A stretch of DNA of 64,000 nucleotides from Annulohypoxylon bovei var. microspora (GCA_022836615.1 MU405347.1:1-64000); one strand, 5' to 3'. Counted from the first letter of the stretch, positions 1 to 13,296 are shown. Notes: a model not told the origin generated them from the sequence alone. Program-made: numbers and translations.

Positions 1-332
1 TTAATAAAAGTAATATAACGTTTATTTATTATTTTTAATTTAAAAATTAATAAATTTACGGAAAAAATAAATTAAAAAATATAAATATATTTACGATGTT
101 TTTTAATTTACGTATAATTTAATTAATTAAAAATGTTATTTATAACGATAATAACGATTAATAATCGAAATATAATAATTAAATTAAACCTTTTTTATAT
201 AATATATAAATACCACGTATATTTAATCGAATAAATCGTTAATAAAGTTTTAAATAAATTATTTAAAAAATAATAAATTATAAATTTTATAATTAAAATT
301 AAAAAAGTTAATAAATACATTTAAATTATTAT
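1..332 (+). mobile_element. Copy 0: integrase fragment of a RIP-decayed Ty3/Gypsy element
   Basis: This is the left piece visible in the window of an older plus-strand LTR element whose 5' part lies outside. It aligns base for base, allowing C/T and G/A differences, with the equivalent interval of copy B near 10905-11220. In one frame residues resembling the integrase segment before the chromodomain can be read (an asparagine-rich stretch followed by PFL-Y-IxYHV), but stops are frequent. It breaks at 332 where copy A is inserted and resumes at 5997. The last five bases (328-332, ATTAT) are repeated at 5997-6001 as the target-site duplication of copy A. It has no coding capacity. Confidence 0.75.
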
Positions 333-643
333 TATAACGGTTTTTATAAATAACGGTAAATTTGTGTTATATGGGGTTAAAAATAAGGTTATTTTCATTA
401 ATAAAAAAAAAAAAAAAAGTAATAATTTTTCGTTTTTAAAGTTATAATATTTATATTTAAAAGTATGGATTAAATTAATTAACGTGGAAACCTTTTTTAT
501 ACGTGTTTTAATAATTTCCATAACCTATTTAAGGTTATTAATAACTTCATTATAAAGACCCACATTTATCACGTTTATAATTATAATATAAACTTACGTT
601 AATTTTTATTTTAATTAATTTTTTAAATTTTTAACTCGTAATA
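333..643 (-). repeat. LTR of copy A (3' LTR in element orientation)
   Basis: The 311-bp long terminal repeat matches 5685-5996 and the LTRs of copies B and C. It starts with TATAACGG, a mutated form of TGTGACGG, and ends with CTCGTAATA, a mutated form of CCCGTAACA. Confidence 0.8.
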
Positions 644-2971
644 ATATTTTTTTCCTTCGTTTTTTAAGGCTTATAATCGTAAAAACTTCTTTATTTACCC
701 CATTTTTTATTTTAAATTATTAATAAAACGTTTTTAAAACCTTTGTATTTTTTAATTTTTTTTAAAATTCCCACATTAATTTTACGTAACTTTTCCATTT
801 AATTAATACCATTTTACGTACGCCCCGTCCTTTACGTTTACTTTTTAATCGTAAAATTTCTTTAATAATATATTCAAGGTTTTCGCCGTTTTAATTAATA
901 AAAGATAATAATTAAACATTATTTTATATTTAAAATAATAATAAGTTTATAATTATTAATTTAAATAATTTAATATAAAATCGTAATTAAATTTTCATAA
1001 ATACATTTAATTTTATTATATAAAAGTTAATTACTTTAATTACCTTATATTTTACATATAATTAAAAAAAATTTTTCTTAAATTATAATATTACGATATT
1101 TTTTAAATTTAATTAAATTTTATTATTTATTTTATATTTAAAACCTTTTAATTAAAATTAATTTATTATATATTTTATACATTTTTAAATTATAATTATA
1201 ATAATTTAAACGTATTTATTAACTTTTTTAATTTTAATTATAAAGTTTATAACCCATTATTTTTTAAATGATTTATTTAAGGTTTTATTAACAATTTATT
1301 TAATTAAATATATATAATATTTATACATTATATAAAAAAGGTTTAACTTAATTATTATATTTTAATTATTAATCATTATTATTATTATAAATAATATTTT
1401 TAATTAATTAAATTATACGTAAATTAAAAAATATCATAAATATATTTATATTTTTTAATTTATTTTTTTTATAAATTTATTAATTTTTAAATTAAAAGTA
1501 ATAAATAAACATTATATTATTTTTATTAATTTATAAAATTTTATTTAAAATACATTCGTTTAATTATTTCTTCGATTTAATATTATTACCATAAAAAAAT
1601 TATAATATTTAATATAAATATATATAAGCTTTATAATATATATTTTAACTTTTATAATATTTATCACTTTTAATAAAACCCATTTTAATAATTAATAAAT
1701 AACCACCATTAAATATTAAAGATTTTTTTTTTTTTTATCAACATTTTTATTATAAAATCGATAAATAATTTTAAAAAATAACGATTAAAAATAAATAAAA
1801 GTTTTAATAACTTTTTTTATTAAATTTATTAAACATAAATTCAGTTATAAACATTATAATTTTTATAAAACTTTTATATATTTTATTTTATAATTAATTA
1901 ATAAAAAAACTTTAAAATAATTATAATAATATTTTTTTTTTTTAAATAATCCGTGACATAAAAATTGTAAACATTTTAAATTATAATTGTTTTAAAAGAT
2001 TTTTAATCTAATATCCACGTTCATTCCTTAAATAATATAACTTTTTTATTATTTAAATTACATTTAACAATTAAAATTTTATAATTTTTAAAAGTTAATA
2101 AAAAATAATAATCGTTTTTATTAATAATTTTATAAATCATTTTAAAATTCATATTTTTAATAACCTTTTAATTTTATAAAACTTATAAATCTTCGTTATA
2201 AAAAATTCTTTTTTTAATAAATATAATTATAAGGCTTTAATTTAATATTACCCCCTTTTTTAACACTTTAATAACATTTATTAAAAACATTTAAATATTT
2301 ATTACCATCGTTTTTATTAAAAGTAACCATTTTTATTTAAATAAATGTTGTATATGGTTTATTACTTTTTCATCCTTTTAATTTACCAGGATATTTTAAC
2401 TTCGTTTTAATAAAGTATCGGGTCGTTTTATTTTTTTACTAATTTAATATTTTATAATAAAATTAAATCTTAATAAAATTTATTTTTAATATATTTAACA
2501 TTCATTTAATTTACAAATAATTATAAAATATTTTAAATTTTTATGATTTATAAAAATCATAAAAAATTTAACCATTTTTTATAACTTTTTTTACCATATT
2601 TTTATTAATTTAATAATCATTAAAAACTTTTTATTATATATTTTATAATTACATTTAATTAATAATAACTTTATTAAATAATAAATTATAAACTTTAATA
2701 TCCCATTATAATCTTTTTATAAAAAGCAAATTTTTAAAGCCCACTTTAAATAATCCGTTTTTAAATACGTTTTTTAATTAAAATTTTAATAAATTAAAAT
2801 TAATACGGTAATAAATAAATATTTTAATTCTTTAAACGCCGCGTTTACTTTTTACCCCCACTTAAAAAAAACCCTTTTTTTCATTAAAATAATTAAAAAA
2901 GTAATTAATTTATTAAATCTTTCGATAAACATTTTATAAAAATTCGTAAACTTTAAAAAGTTACGAACTTT

Positions 2972-3205
2972 TCATACGTTCGTAAATAATTCCCACTTTT
3001 TAATAATTATAATTTTATTAAAGTTTATTTTAATTTTTTTTTCCACCGTAATAATAAAACTTAAATATTTAATTTCCTTTATAATAAAAAAACATTTAAA
3101 AAAATTTAACTTTAAATTAATATTATTAAAACGTTTTAATACCGTTTTAATTTTATTTATATAATTTTTATAAAACTTATTTAAATAAATTACCACGTTA
3201 TCCAC
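2972..3205 (-). pseudogene. Reverse transcriptase relic of copy A
   Basis: A 77-codon open stretch reads like the palm region of Ty3/Gypsy reverse transcriptase after the catalytic motif. The catalytic YVDD box appears as Y-V-D-N, then IYLNKF, a helix of the form INKIKTVLKRFNNINLKLN, the KCFF-x-KEIKYLSFII segment (consensus KCEF...V.FLGF.I) and a KIKIN-x-x-KI end. Aspartate-to-asparagine and glycine-to-serine changes fit G-to-A mutation. No start codon is expected, since this is an internal polyprotein fragment. Equivalent relics sit at the same offset in copies B and C. Confidence 0.8.
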
Positions 3206-5684
3206 GTATATTAAATAATAATTATTTAAAAAATTAAATAAAGTTTTATTAATATAACATTAAAACGCCGTTAATGCTTCGCATAACCCGAAAAATATAA
3301 TTAACCATTTAAAAACTTTAAATTAAATACGAAAAGCGATTTTCCATTTATTTATTTTTTTATTTATAATTTATAAAATATAACTTTAACGTCGATTTTA
3401 ATTAATTATTTAACTTTATAAAAAAATCGTAAGGTTTTTTTAATTAATAATAATAAATAATAATCGCGTGTTAAAATAACGTTAAAAACCTTATAATCCA
3501 CATAAAATTAAAAGCCGTTTTTTAATTTTTTTACGAATAATATTAATGCTTTTTTTAATAAGTTATTAATTTTAATCCACCTTTTATTTAATAAGTTTAT
3601 TAAGGTTTTTCGTAACATTAAAAACTTTTTTTTTAATATATTATATAAAGGTTTTTATAAAACTTTTTTTTTTTATTTTAATCGTTTTTTTATAAATTAA
3701 CTTTAATATTTAACCTTAACTTTAATAATAATAACGTTATATTTTCATCGTTTAAAAAATTTTTAATTTAATTTTTTAATTCATTAAATAACGCTTTTCG
3801 GATTTAATTAATCGTAAATTTTTTTTTTTTTTTTAATGTAATATTAATATTTTACATAATAACATTAAAAACTTAAACGTTTTCGCCGTTTTTTTTATAT
3901 TAACGTTTTTTTTCTTAAATTATAAATATTAAAAACATATTTCCCATTATATATTTAATTTCCTTAATTTATAAACACTTTATTTTAACGTTATAAAATA
4001 TTTAAATAATGTTTTAACTTTTTTCGTATATTATTAAACCATGTTTCTTTAAATTTATTTTAATCGACCTTTTTTTTACTTTATAAATAACGTTGTTTTA
4101 TTCCATTTATAATTTTTTTAATATTAAAAAAAACGCGAAATCCGGGATAATATAACCTTATATCCGTTTTTTTTTACCGTTTATATTAATTTCCGCATAT
4201 ATAAACGTATTAATCGTATAAAATTCTTTATTTTTAATTAATTTTAATTTTTTTTTAAATAAATATACGTAATAATTTTATTTATTATATAAACTTTTTA
4301 TTAAATGTTAAATATATTAAACATCCCGAATTTATAAACGTATTAATAAACTTTTATTTATTTAATAAAATTTTAATTAAAAAAAAAATAATATATATTT
4401 TATTTAAAATTTCCTTAATATTTATAAGTTTTAATATTAACTTTTAAACGTGATTTTACTTAAAAATTATTCGTTTTTTAAACACTTTAATAATTCGTAA
4501 TTATTTTTAACATTCCGATCATTTTGGGTTTTTATAATAATTATTCGTAACGTGTTATTTCCGTTGCCACGGTCCGGTTAAAATACGGCTTAAAACGACG
4601 GGCAAGCCATTATAAAATACTTTATTTTCGTGCAACGAATACACTTGCTTTTTTTCTTAAGTTTTTTAAACTTTTAATTTAATTTTTATTATATTTTTAA
4701 TAAATTATTATTACTTTAACGTAAACCATTTATTTAATTTATTATTACAATTATCGCGGCGGTTAAAGTTATATAATTCACTTTATTTATAACCGTATTT
4801 CCGTTCCCGTTCAACTTTAATTTTTGTTTTTAAATAATTACCGTGTTAATAAAATTAACGGCCTTTTAATTAAATGTTTTTTTATATTAAATAATCGTAA
4901 AATAATTTTTTTTTTTTTTATAATTCGATGCTTTTTCCATTTTAACCGTTACGTCGTTAACTTTAACCATTTATTTATTATAATTTTTTTTATTTAATTT
5001 TTTTATTATAAAAACGTTCTTTAATTTATTATTTAACCCCACGTTAATATAATTAATTTTATTTTCCCTTTTTTAATTTAATTTATTAATTAAAGTTAAT
5101 TTATTTTTAAAATTAATAAAAAAATCGTTAAAATATTAAAAAACACCTTAACGCATTTTAATTAAATTTTAATAAATAACTTAAATCGATTATTTATTTT
5201 CGAATTTTTTAATTAAAACTTAAATAAAAGCTTTATTATTATATAACCCATTAAACTTTCCCGTGTTAAATCATTATATTAAACGTTATCGTTTTTTAAC
5301 CGGAACCGAAAATATGATTTTTAAACATTTATTTTTTTCCGATTTAAGGTATATTATATTTTTTGAAATAAAAAAATTTAATATAATTATATATATTAAA
5401 AAGTTTTTTTATTCGTTAATTTAAATTAAACATTTATTTTTAATTAAAATTATTTCTTCGATTTCGTAAAACGAATTAAAGTTATTTAATAAGTTAATTA
5501 TAAGGTTATTAAAGAAATTATTAAAAAGTTTATATATATTTAAATCGTGTTAATAAAAAACGATAAATGTTATAAGGTTTTAATCGTTTATTACTTAAAA
5601 AGTGTTTATATATTAAGTTATCGTTTAACGCGATAAACGTTTTTTTAAAAACTTTTATTAATTAAAAAATAATTAATGAAAATA

Positions 5685-5996
5685 TGTGACGGTTTTTATA
5701 AGTAACGGTAAATTTGTGTTATATGGGGTTAAAAATAAAGTTATTTTTATTAATAAAAAAAAAAAGAAAAAATAATAACCTTTCGTTTTTAAAGTTATAA
5801 TATTTATATTTAAAAATGTAAATTAAATTAATTAACGTGAAAACCCTTTTTATACGTGTTTTAATAACTTTTATAACCCATTTAAAGTTATTAATAACTT
5901 TATTATAAAAACCCACGTTTATCGCGTTTATAATTATAATATAAGTTCGCGTTAATTTTTACTTTAATTAATTTTCCGGGTCTTCGACCCGTAATA
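5685..5996 (-). repeat. LTR of copy A (5' LTR in element orientation)
   Basis: The 312-bp repeat begins with the least-mutated terminus in this copy, TGTGACGG, and ends with GACCCGTAATA. It is immediately followed by the ATTAT target duplication. Confidence 0.8.
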
Positions 5997-6432
5997 ATTA
6001 TAATTATAATTTAAAAATGTATAAAACGTATAATAAATTAATTTTAATTAAAAAACCTTAAATATAAAATAAATAATAAAGTTTAATTAAACTTAAAAAA
6101 TATTATAATATTATAATTTAAAAAGAAATTTTTTTAATTATATACGAAATATAAAATAATTAAAATAATTAATTTTTATATAATAAAATTAAACGTATTT
6201 ATAAAAATTTAACCACGATTTTATATTAAATTATTTAAGTTAATAATTATAAATTTATTATTATTTTAAATATAAAATAACGTTTAATTATTACTTTTTA
6301 TTAATTAAAATAACGAAGATTTCGAATATATTATTAAAGAAATTTTACGATTAAAAAGTAAATATAAAAAACGAGGTATATATAAAATAATATTAATTAA
6401 ATGGAAAAATTATATAAAATTAACGTGGAAAT
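5997..6432 (+). mobile_element. Copy 0, continuation: integrase end and first half of chromodomain
   Basis: Copy 0 resumes here after copy A. Between about 6310 and 6430 one frame reads EDFEYIIKEIL, then a basic linker, then KIILIKWKNY-x-K-L-T-W. This is the fold signature of a chromodomain (ExYxVExIL ... YLVKWKGY ... TWEP) at the C-terminus of an integrase. The piece stops at 6432 inside the TW-E-P strand, where copy B is inserted; the last five bases GAAAT correspond to AAAAC at 12093-12097, which is GAAAC with one RIP-type change on each side. Confidence 0.75.
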
Positions 6433-6743
6433 TATTACGGGTTAAAGACCCGGAAAATTAATTAAAATAAAAATTAACGTGAATTTATATTATGGTTATA
6501 AATGCGATAAATGTGGGTTTTTATAATGAAGTTATTAATAACTTTAAATAAGTTATAAAAGTTATTAAAATATATATAAAAAGGGTTTTCACATTAATTA
6601 ATTTAATTTACATTTTTAAACATAAATATTATAATTTTAAAAATAAAAAGTTATTATTTTTTTTTTTTTTTTTATTAATGAAAATAATTTTATTTTTAAT
6701 TTTATATAATATAAGTTTATCGTTGTTTATAAGAATTATTATA
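6433..6743 (+). repeat. 5' LTR of copy B
   Basis: The 311-bp repeat starts TATTACGGGT (mutated TGTTACGGGT) and ends TTATTATA (mutated CCGTCACA). It is homologous to the LTRs at 333, 5685, 11782, 12221, 14166 and 19522. Confidence 0.8.
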
Positions 6744-9220
6744 TATTTTTATTAATTATTTTTTAATTAATAAAAGTTTTCGAAAAAGTGTTTATTACGT
6801 TAAATAATAACTTAATATATAAATATTTTTTAAATAATAAATAATTAAAATTTTATAACATTTATTATTTTTTATTAATATAATTTAAATATATATAAAT
6901 TTTTTAATAACTTTTTTAATAATTTTATAATTAACTTATTAAGTAATTTTAATTCGTTTTATAAAATTAAAGAAATAATTTTAATTAAAGATAAATATTT
7001 AATTTAAATTAATAAATAAAAATTTTTTTAATATATATAATTATGTTAAATTTTTTTATTTCAAAAAATATAATATACCTTAAATCGGAAAAAAATAAAT
7101 GTTTAAAAATTATGTTTTTAATTTTAATTAAAAAACGGTAACGTTTAATATAATAATTTAATATAAAAAGGTTCGATAAATTATATAATAATAAAGCTTT
7201 TATTTAAGTTTTAATTAAAAAATTTAAAAATAAATAATCGATTTAAACCGTTTATTAAAATTTAATTAAAATGTATTAAAATGTTTTTTAATATTTCGGC
7301 GATTTTTTTATTAACTTCGAAAATAAATTAATTTTAATTAACGGGTTAAATTAAAAAAAATAAAATAAAATTAATTACATTAATGCGGGGTTAAATAATA
7401 AATTAAAAAACGTTTTTATAATAAAAAAGTTAAATAAAAAAAATTACGATAAATGGGTAATTAAGGTTAACGACGTAACGGTTAAAGTGGAAAAAGCATT
7501 AAATTATAAAAAAAAAAAAATTATTTTATAATTATTTAATACGAAAAAATATTTAATTAAAAGGTTATTAATTTTATTAATATAATAATTATTTAAAAAT
7601 AAAAATTAAAATTTAATAAGGATGGAAATATGGTTATAAGTGGGGTGAATTATATAATTTTAATTATTACGATAATTATAACGATGAAATAAATAAATGG
7701 TTTACGTTAAAATGATAATAATTTATTAAAAACATAATGGAAATTAAATTAAAAGTTTAAGAAATTTAAAAAAAAAAGTAAATGTATTCGTTACATGAAA
7801 ATAAAGTATTTTATAATGGTTTATTTATTATTTTAAATCGCATTTTAATTAAATTATAATAACGGAAATAATATATTATGAATGGTTATTATAAAAGTTT
7901 AAAATAATCGAAATATTAAAAATAATTACGAATTATTAAAGTGTTTAAAAAATAAGTAATTTTTAAGTAAAATTACGTTTAAAAGTTAATATTAAGATTT
8001 ATAAATATTAAAGAAATTTTAAATAAAATGTATATTATTTTTTTTTTAATTAAAATTTTATTAAACGAATAAAAGTTTACCGATATATTTATAAATTTAA
8101 AATGTTTAATATATTTAATATTTAATAAAAAATTTATATAATAAATAAAGTTATTACGTATATTTATTTAAAAAAGGAATTAAAATTAATTAAAAATAAA
8201 AAATCTTATATAATCGATATATTTATATATGCGAAAATTAATATAAATGGTAACAAAAAACGAATATAAAGTTATGTTATTTTAAATTTTATATTCTTTT
8301 TAATATTAAGAAAACCGTGGATAAAATGAAATAACGTTATTTATAAAACGAAAAAAAGGTCGATTAAAATAAATTTAAAGAAATATAATTTAATAATATA
8401 TAAAAAAGGTTAAAATATTATTTAAATATTTTACGACGTTAAAATAAAATGTTTATAAATTAAAGAAATTAAATATATAATAAAAAATATGTTTTTAATA
8501 TTTATGGTTTAAAAAAAAAAACGTTAATATAAAAAAAATGGTGAAAACGTTTAAATTTTTAATACCACCATGTGAAATATTAATATTATATTAAAAAAAA
8601 AAAAATTTATAATTAATTAAATTTAAAAAGCGTTATTTAATGAATTGAAAAATTAGGTCGGAAATTTCTTAAATAATAAAAGTATAACGTTATTATTATT
8701 AAAATTAAAATTAAATATTAAAGTTAATTTATAAAAAAACGATTAAAATAAAAAAAAGGAAGTTTTATAAAAATCTTTATATAATATATTAAAAGAAAAG
8801 TTTTTAATGTTATAAAAAATTTTAATAAATTTATTAAATAAAAAATAAATTAAGGTTAATAATTTATTAAAAAAAGCATTAATATTATTTATAAAAAAAT
8901 TAAAAGGCGGCTTTTAATTTTATGTGGATTATAAAGCTTTTAATGTTATTTTAATATGCGATTATTATTTATTATTATTAATTAAAAAAATTTTACGAAT
9001 TTTTTATAAGGTTAAATGGTTAATTAAAGTCGATATTAAAGTTATATTTTATAAGTTATAAATAAAAAAAAAAAATAAATGGAAAATCGTTTTTTACATT
9101 TAATTTAAAGTTTTTAAATGGTTAATTATATTTTTTAAATTATGTAAAACGTTAATAACGTTTTAATATTATATTAATAAAATTTAATTTAATTTTTTAA
9201 ATAATTATTATTTAATATAT

Positions 9221-9433
9221 ATGAATAATGTAATAATTTATTTAAACGGGTTTTATAAAAATTATATAAATAAAGTTAAAATGGTGTTAAAACGTTTTAA
9301 TAACGTTAATTTAAAGTTAAATTTTTTTAAATGCTTTTTTATTATAAAAGAAATTAAATATTTAAGTTTTATTATTATAATAAAAAAAAAAATTAAAGTA
9401 AATTTTAATAAAATTATAATTATTAAAAGGTAG
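9221..9433 (+). pseudogene. Reverse transcriptase relic of copy B
   Basis: A 70-codon open stretch equivalent to the copy A relic. The catalytic box reads Y-M-N-N, both aspartates having become asparagine by G-to-A change. It is followed by VIIYLNGF, the VLKRFNNVNLKLN helix and the KCFF-x-KEIKYLSFII segment. The offset from the 5' LTR equals that in copies A and C. It is not functional. Confidence 0.8.
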
Positions 9434-11534
9434 GAATTATTTATAAACGTATAAAAAATTTGTAATTTTTTAAAGTTTACGAATTTTTATAAAATATTTA
9501 TTAAAAAATTTAATAAGTTAATTATTTTTTTAATTATTTTAATAAAAAAAAAAGCTTTTTTTAAATAAGGGTAAGAAATAAATATAACGTTTAAAAAATT
9601 AAAATATTTATTTATTATTATATTAATTTTAATTCATTAAAACCTTAATTAAGAAATATATTTAAAAGCAAATTATTTAAAATAAATTTTAAAAGCTTAT
9701 TTTTTATAAAAAAATTATAATAAGATATTAAAATTTATAATTTATTATTTAATAAAATTATTATTAATTAAATATAATTACGAAATATATAATAAAAAGT
9801 TTTTAATAATTATTAAATTAATAAAAATATAATAAAAAAAATTATAAAAAATAATTAAATATTTTATAATTTTTATAAATTATAAGAATTTAAAGTATTT
9901 TATAATTATTCGTAAATTAAATAAACATTAAATATATTAAAAATAAATTTTATCGGGATTTAATTTTATTATAAAATATTAAATTAATAAAGAAATAAAA
10001 TAATTTAATATTTTATTAAAATAAAGTTAAAATATTTTAATAAATTAAAAAAATAAAAAAATAATAAATTATATATAATATTTATTTAAATAAAAATGAT
10101 TATTTTTAATAAAAATAATAATAATAAACATTTAAATATTTTTAACAAATATTATTAAAATATTAAAAAAAAAAGTAATATTAAATTAAAGTTTTATAAT
10201 TATATTTATTAAAAAAAAAAATTTTTATAATAAAAATTTATAAGTTTTATAAAATTAAAAAATTATTAAAAATACGAATTTTAAAATAATTTATAAAATT
10301 ATTAATAAAAATAATTATTATTTTTTATTAATTTTTAAAAATTATAAAATTTTAATTATTAAATATGGTTTAAATAATAAAAAAATTATATTATTTAAAA
10401 AATAAATATGAATATTAAATTAAAAGTTTTTTAAAACAATTATAATTTAAAATATTTATAATTTTTATATTATAAATTATTTAAAAAAAAATAATATTAT
10501 TATAATTATTTTAAAATTTTTTTATTAATTAATTATAAAATAAAATATATAAAAATTTTATAAAAATTATAATGTTTATAATTAAATTTATATTTAACGA
10601 ACTTAACAAAAAAAATTATTAAAACTTTTATTTATTTTTAATTATTATTTTTTAAAATTATTTATTAATTTTATAATAAAAATATTAATAAAAAAAAAAA
10701 GATCTTTAATATTTAATAATAATTATTTACCGATTATTAAAATGGGTTTTATTAAAAATAATAAATATTATAAAAGTTAAAATATATATTATAAAATTTA
10801 TATATATTTACATTAAATATTATAACCTTTTTATAGCGGTAATATTAAATTAAAAAAACAATTAAACGAATATATTTTAAATAAAATTTTATAAATTAAT
10901 AAAAATAATATAACGTTTATTTATTATTTTTAATTTAAAAATTAATAAATTTATGGAAAAAATAAATTAAAAAATATAAACATATTTATAATGTTTTTTA
11001 ATTTACATATAATTTAATTAATTAAAAATATTACTTATAATAATAATAACAATTAATAATTAAAATATAATGATTAAATTAAACTTTTTTTACATAACGT
11101 ATAAATATTATATACACCCAATTAAATAAATCGTTAATAAAGTTTTAAATAAATTATTTAAAAAATAATAAACCATAAATTTTATAATTAAAATTAAAGA
11201 AATTAATGAATATATTTAAATTATTATAATTATAATTTAAAAATATATAAAACATATAATAAATTAATTTTAATTAAAAGACTTTAAATATAAAATAAAT
11301 AATAAAGTTTAATTAAATTTAAAAAATATTATAATATTATAATTTAAAAAAAAACTTTTTTAATTATACATAAAATATAAAATAATTAAAATAATTAACC
11401 TTTATATAATAAAATTAAACATATTTATAAAAATTTAATTACGATTTTATATTAAATTATTTAAACTAATAATTATAAACCCGTTACCATTTTAAATATA
11501 AAATAATATTTAACTACCACTTTTCATTAATTAA

Positions 11535-11715
11535 AATAACGAAAACCCCAAATACATTATCGAAAAAATCTTACGATTAAAAAATAAACGTAAAAAACGA
11601 GGCGTACGTAAAATAATATTAATTAAATAAAAAAGTTATATAAAATCAACGTAAGAACTTTAAGAAAAATTAAAAAATATAAAAACTTTAAAAATATTTT
11701 ATTAACAATTCGGGG
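11535..11715 (+). pseudogene. Chromodomain relic at the C-terminus of copy B integrase
   Basis: One frame reads ENPKYIIEKIL, then KNKRKKRGVRKIILIK, a stop where TGG (Trp) has become TAA, then SYIKST and another stop where the second Trp should be. This matches a chromodomain with both aromatic-cage-region tryptophan codons converted to stops by G-to-A mutation. The same segment is at about 6310-6430 (copy 0) and 19270-19460 (copy C). Such C-terminal chromodomains define chromoviruses and are known to steer integration to heterochromatin. Confidence 0.65.
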
Positions 11716-11781
11716 TAAAAAACGGGGTAAATAAAAAAGCTTTCGTAATTATAAGTTTTAAAAAACGAAGAAAAAAAATAT

Positions 11782-12092
11782 TATTATAAATTAAAAACTT
11801 AAAAAATTAATTAAAATAAAAATTAATATAAGTTTACATTATAATTATAAATATAATAAATATAAATCTTTATAATAAAGTTATTAATAATTTTAAATAA
11901 ATTATAAAAGTTATTAAAACACGTATAAAAAGAATTTCCACGTTAATTAATTTAATCCACACTTTTAAACATAAATATTATAATTTTAAAAATAAAAGAT
12001 TATTATTTTTCCTTTTTTTTTTATTAATGAAAATAACTTTATTTTTAACCTTATATAATATAAATTTACCATTACTTATAAAAATTATCATA
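11782..12092 (+). repeat. 3' LTR of copy B
   Basis: The 311-bp repeat runs from TATTATAAAT to TTATCATA, both RIP-altered forms of the TGTTACGGGT and CCGTCACA termini. Confidence 0.8.
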
Positions 12093-12352
12093 AAAACCCC
12101 GGGAAAAATTAAAAAATACAAACGTTTTAAAAACGTTTTATTAACGATTTAAAATAAAAAATGAAGTAAATAAAAAAGTTTTTACGATTATAAACTTTAA
12201 AAAACAAAGGGAAAAAATATTATTATAAATCGAAAACTTAAAAAATTAATTAAAATAAAAATTAACGCGAATTTATATCATGGTTATAAACGTAATAAAC
12301 GTAAATCTTTATAATGAAATTATTAATAATTTTAAATAAATTATTAAAGTTA
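12093..12352 (+). mobile_element. Copy 0, continuation: end of pol and first 132 bp of its 3' LTR
   Basis: After copy B, copy 0 continues with the end of the chromodomain region (12093-12220) and its own 3' LTR starting at 12221 (TATTATAAATCG). The LTR is interrupted after the dinucleotide TA at 12351-12352. The remaining 179 bp are at 13800-13978; 132 + 179 = 311 bp, exactly the LTR length of the intact copies. Confidence 0.8.
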
Positions 12353-12374
12353 CCGTAACGATAATATACCACTT

Positions 12375-12578
12375 ATGAAAATAATTTTAAATTTCGTAAA
12401 ATTCATATATACATAAAAATAATTATTATTAAAAAAAAAGGTTTTTAATTTAAAAATGATTTTTAATTTAAAAATGGTTTTTAATTTAAAAATCATTTTA
12501 AATTTAAAAACCTTTTTTTTTAATAATAATTATTTTTATATATATATAAATTTTACGAAATTTAAAATTATTTTTTAT
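12375..12578. repeat. Large palindrome (about 200 bp)
   Basis: Two arms of roughly 90-100 bp are inverted copies, centred near 12475. The arms carry, from outside in, the motif AAATTTCGTAAAAT, a run ATAATTATTATT, a poly-A/T run and the repeated TTTTTAATTTAAAAAT. Mismatches between arms are few and mostly transitions. Confidence 0.7.
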
Positions 12579-12767
12579 TATAAACTTCGTCACCGTCTTT
12601 ATTATAATAATAAAAACGATGACGAGGTTTACGAATTTATAATTTACGATATAATTTATAATATAATTTACAATATAATTTATTAAATAAATACGATATA
12701 ATTTATAATATAATTTATAATATAATTTATAATATAATTTACAATATAATTTACGCGCTTATAATAT

Positions 12768-12857
12768 TATACGAGTGGGTGGTATACGAATGGGTGGTAT
12801 ACGAGTGGGTGGTGTACGAATAAATGGTATACGAATAAATGGTGTACGAATGGGTGG
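12768..12857 (+). repeat. 15-bp minisatellite, six units
   Basis: Six head-to-tail units of the form TRTACGARTGGGTGG, two with GGG replaced by AAA. The region keeps more G than the surrounding RIP-decayed DNA. Confidence 0.8.
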
Positions 12858-12863
12858 TGTATA

Positions 12864-12893
12864 TGTAAATAAATAAGTAAATAAATAAATAAG

Positions 12894-12948
<55 letters not shown>

Positions 12949-12949
12949 G

Positions 12950-12996
<47 letters not shown>

Positions 12997-13069
12997 GTAA
13001 ATAAATAAATAAATGGGTAAATAAATAAATAAATAAATAAATAAGTAAATAAATGGGTAAATAATTTAA
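12864..13069 (+). repeat. AAAT tetranucleotide microsatellite
   Basis: About 200 bp of nearly continuous AAAT repeats with periodic AAGT and GGGT variants. A G-containing tail with similar words continues to about 13200. Confidence 0.85.
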
Positions 13070-13296
13070 GTGGGTGGATAAAAAAAATAAATGAGAAAAA
13101 AAAATGTGTGTAAATAAATGGGTGGGTAAGAAAAATGGATAAAAAAAAAAAATATGTGTAAATAAGTAAGTAAATAAATAAGTAGGTAGGAAAAATAGGT
13201 GATGTGGGCGGTGTATATTTTGCTAAGCGGTGAAGGTATCGTAAGTTAAAAAGTAAGGTACGAGGTTTTAAATAAATGGTGTACGAGGTTTTAAAT

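Larger units (their letters stand above)
333..5996 (-). mobile_element. Copy A: full-length RIP-decayed Ty3/Gypsy LTR element, nested in copy 0
   Basis: A 5664-bp element on the minus strand bounded by two LTRs of about 311 bp and flanked by a perfect 5-bp target duplication ATTAT (328-332 and 5997-6001). The LTR termini are inverted: TGTTACGG at the 5' end and CCGTCACA at the 3' end, several copies now mutated C to T or G to A. The order on the minus strand is LTR, decayed gag-pol, reverse transcriptase relic (2972-3205), RNase H/integrase region, chromodomain-like end near 790-900, LTR. Removing it restores continuous copy 0 sequence. Every frame is full of stops and TA-rich codons, as expected from RIP. 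The element is dead. Confidence 0.85.
6433..12092 (+). mobile_element. Copy B: full-length RIP-decayed Ty3/Gypsy chromovirus-type element, nested in copy 0
   Basis: A 5660-bp plus-strand element with 311-bp LTRs at 6433-6743 and 11782-12092. The flanks GAAAT and AAAAC are interpretable as one 5-bp duplication GAAAC altered by RIP. The internal order is decayed gag, protease/RT region (RT relic at 9221-9433), RNase H/integrase (about 9700-11230), chromodomain relic (about 11535-11700) and 3' LTR. Removing copy B joins the two halves of the chromodomain of copy 0. All frames contain many stops and the sequence is strongly AT-rich. Confidence 0.85.

Noticed and set aside
321..521. Short ORFs repeated at 321-521, 5719-5916 and 14246-14443
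   Set aside because: They lie wholly inside the LTRs and resemble each other only because the LTRs do; not genes.
12456..12686. 76-codon ORF
   Set aside because: It is a by-product of the palindrome and AT tandem repeats.
12864..13069. CRISPR-like regular repeat array
   Set aside because: Simple AAAT microsatellite; no spacer structure, and the genome is fungal.
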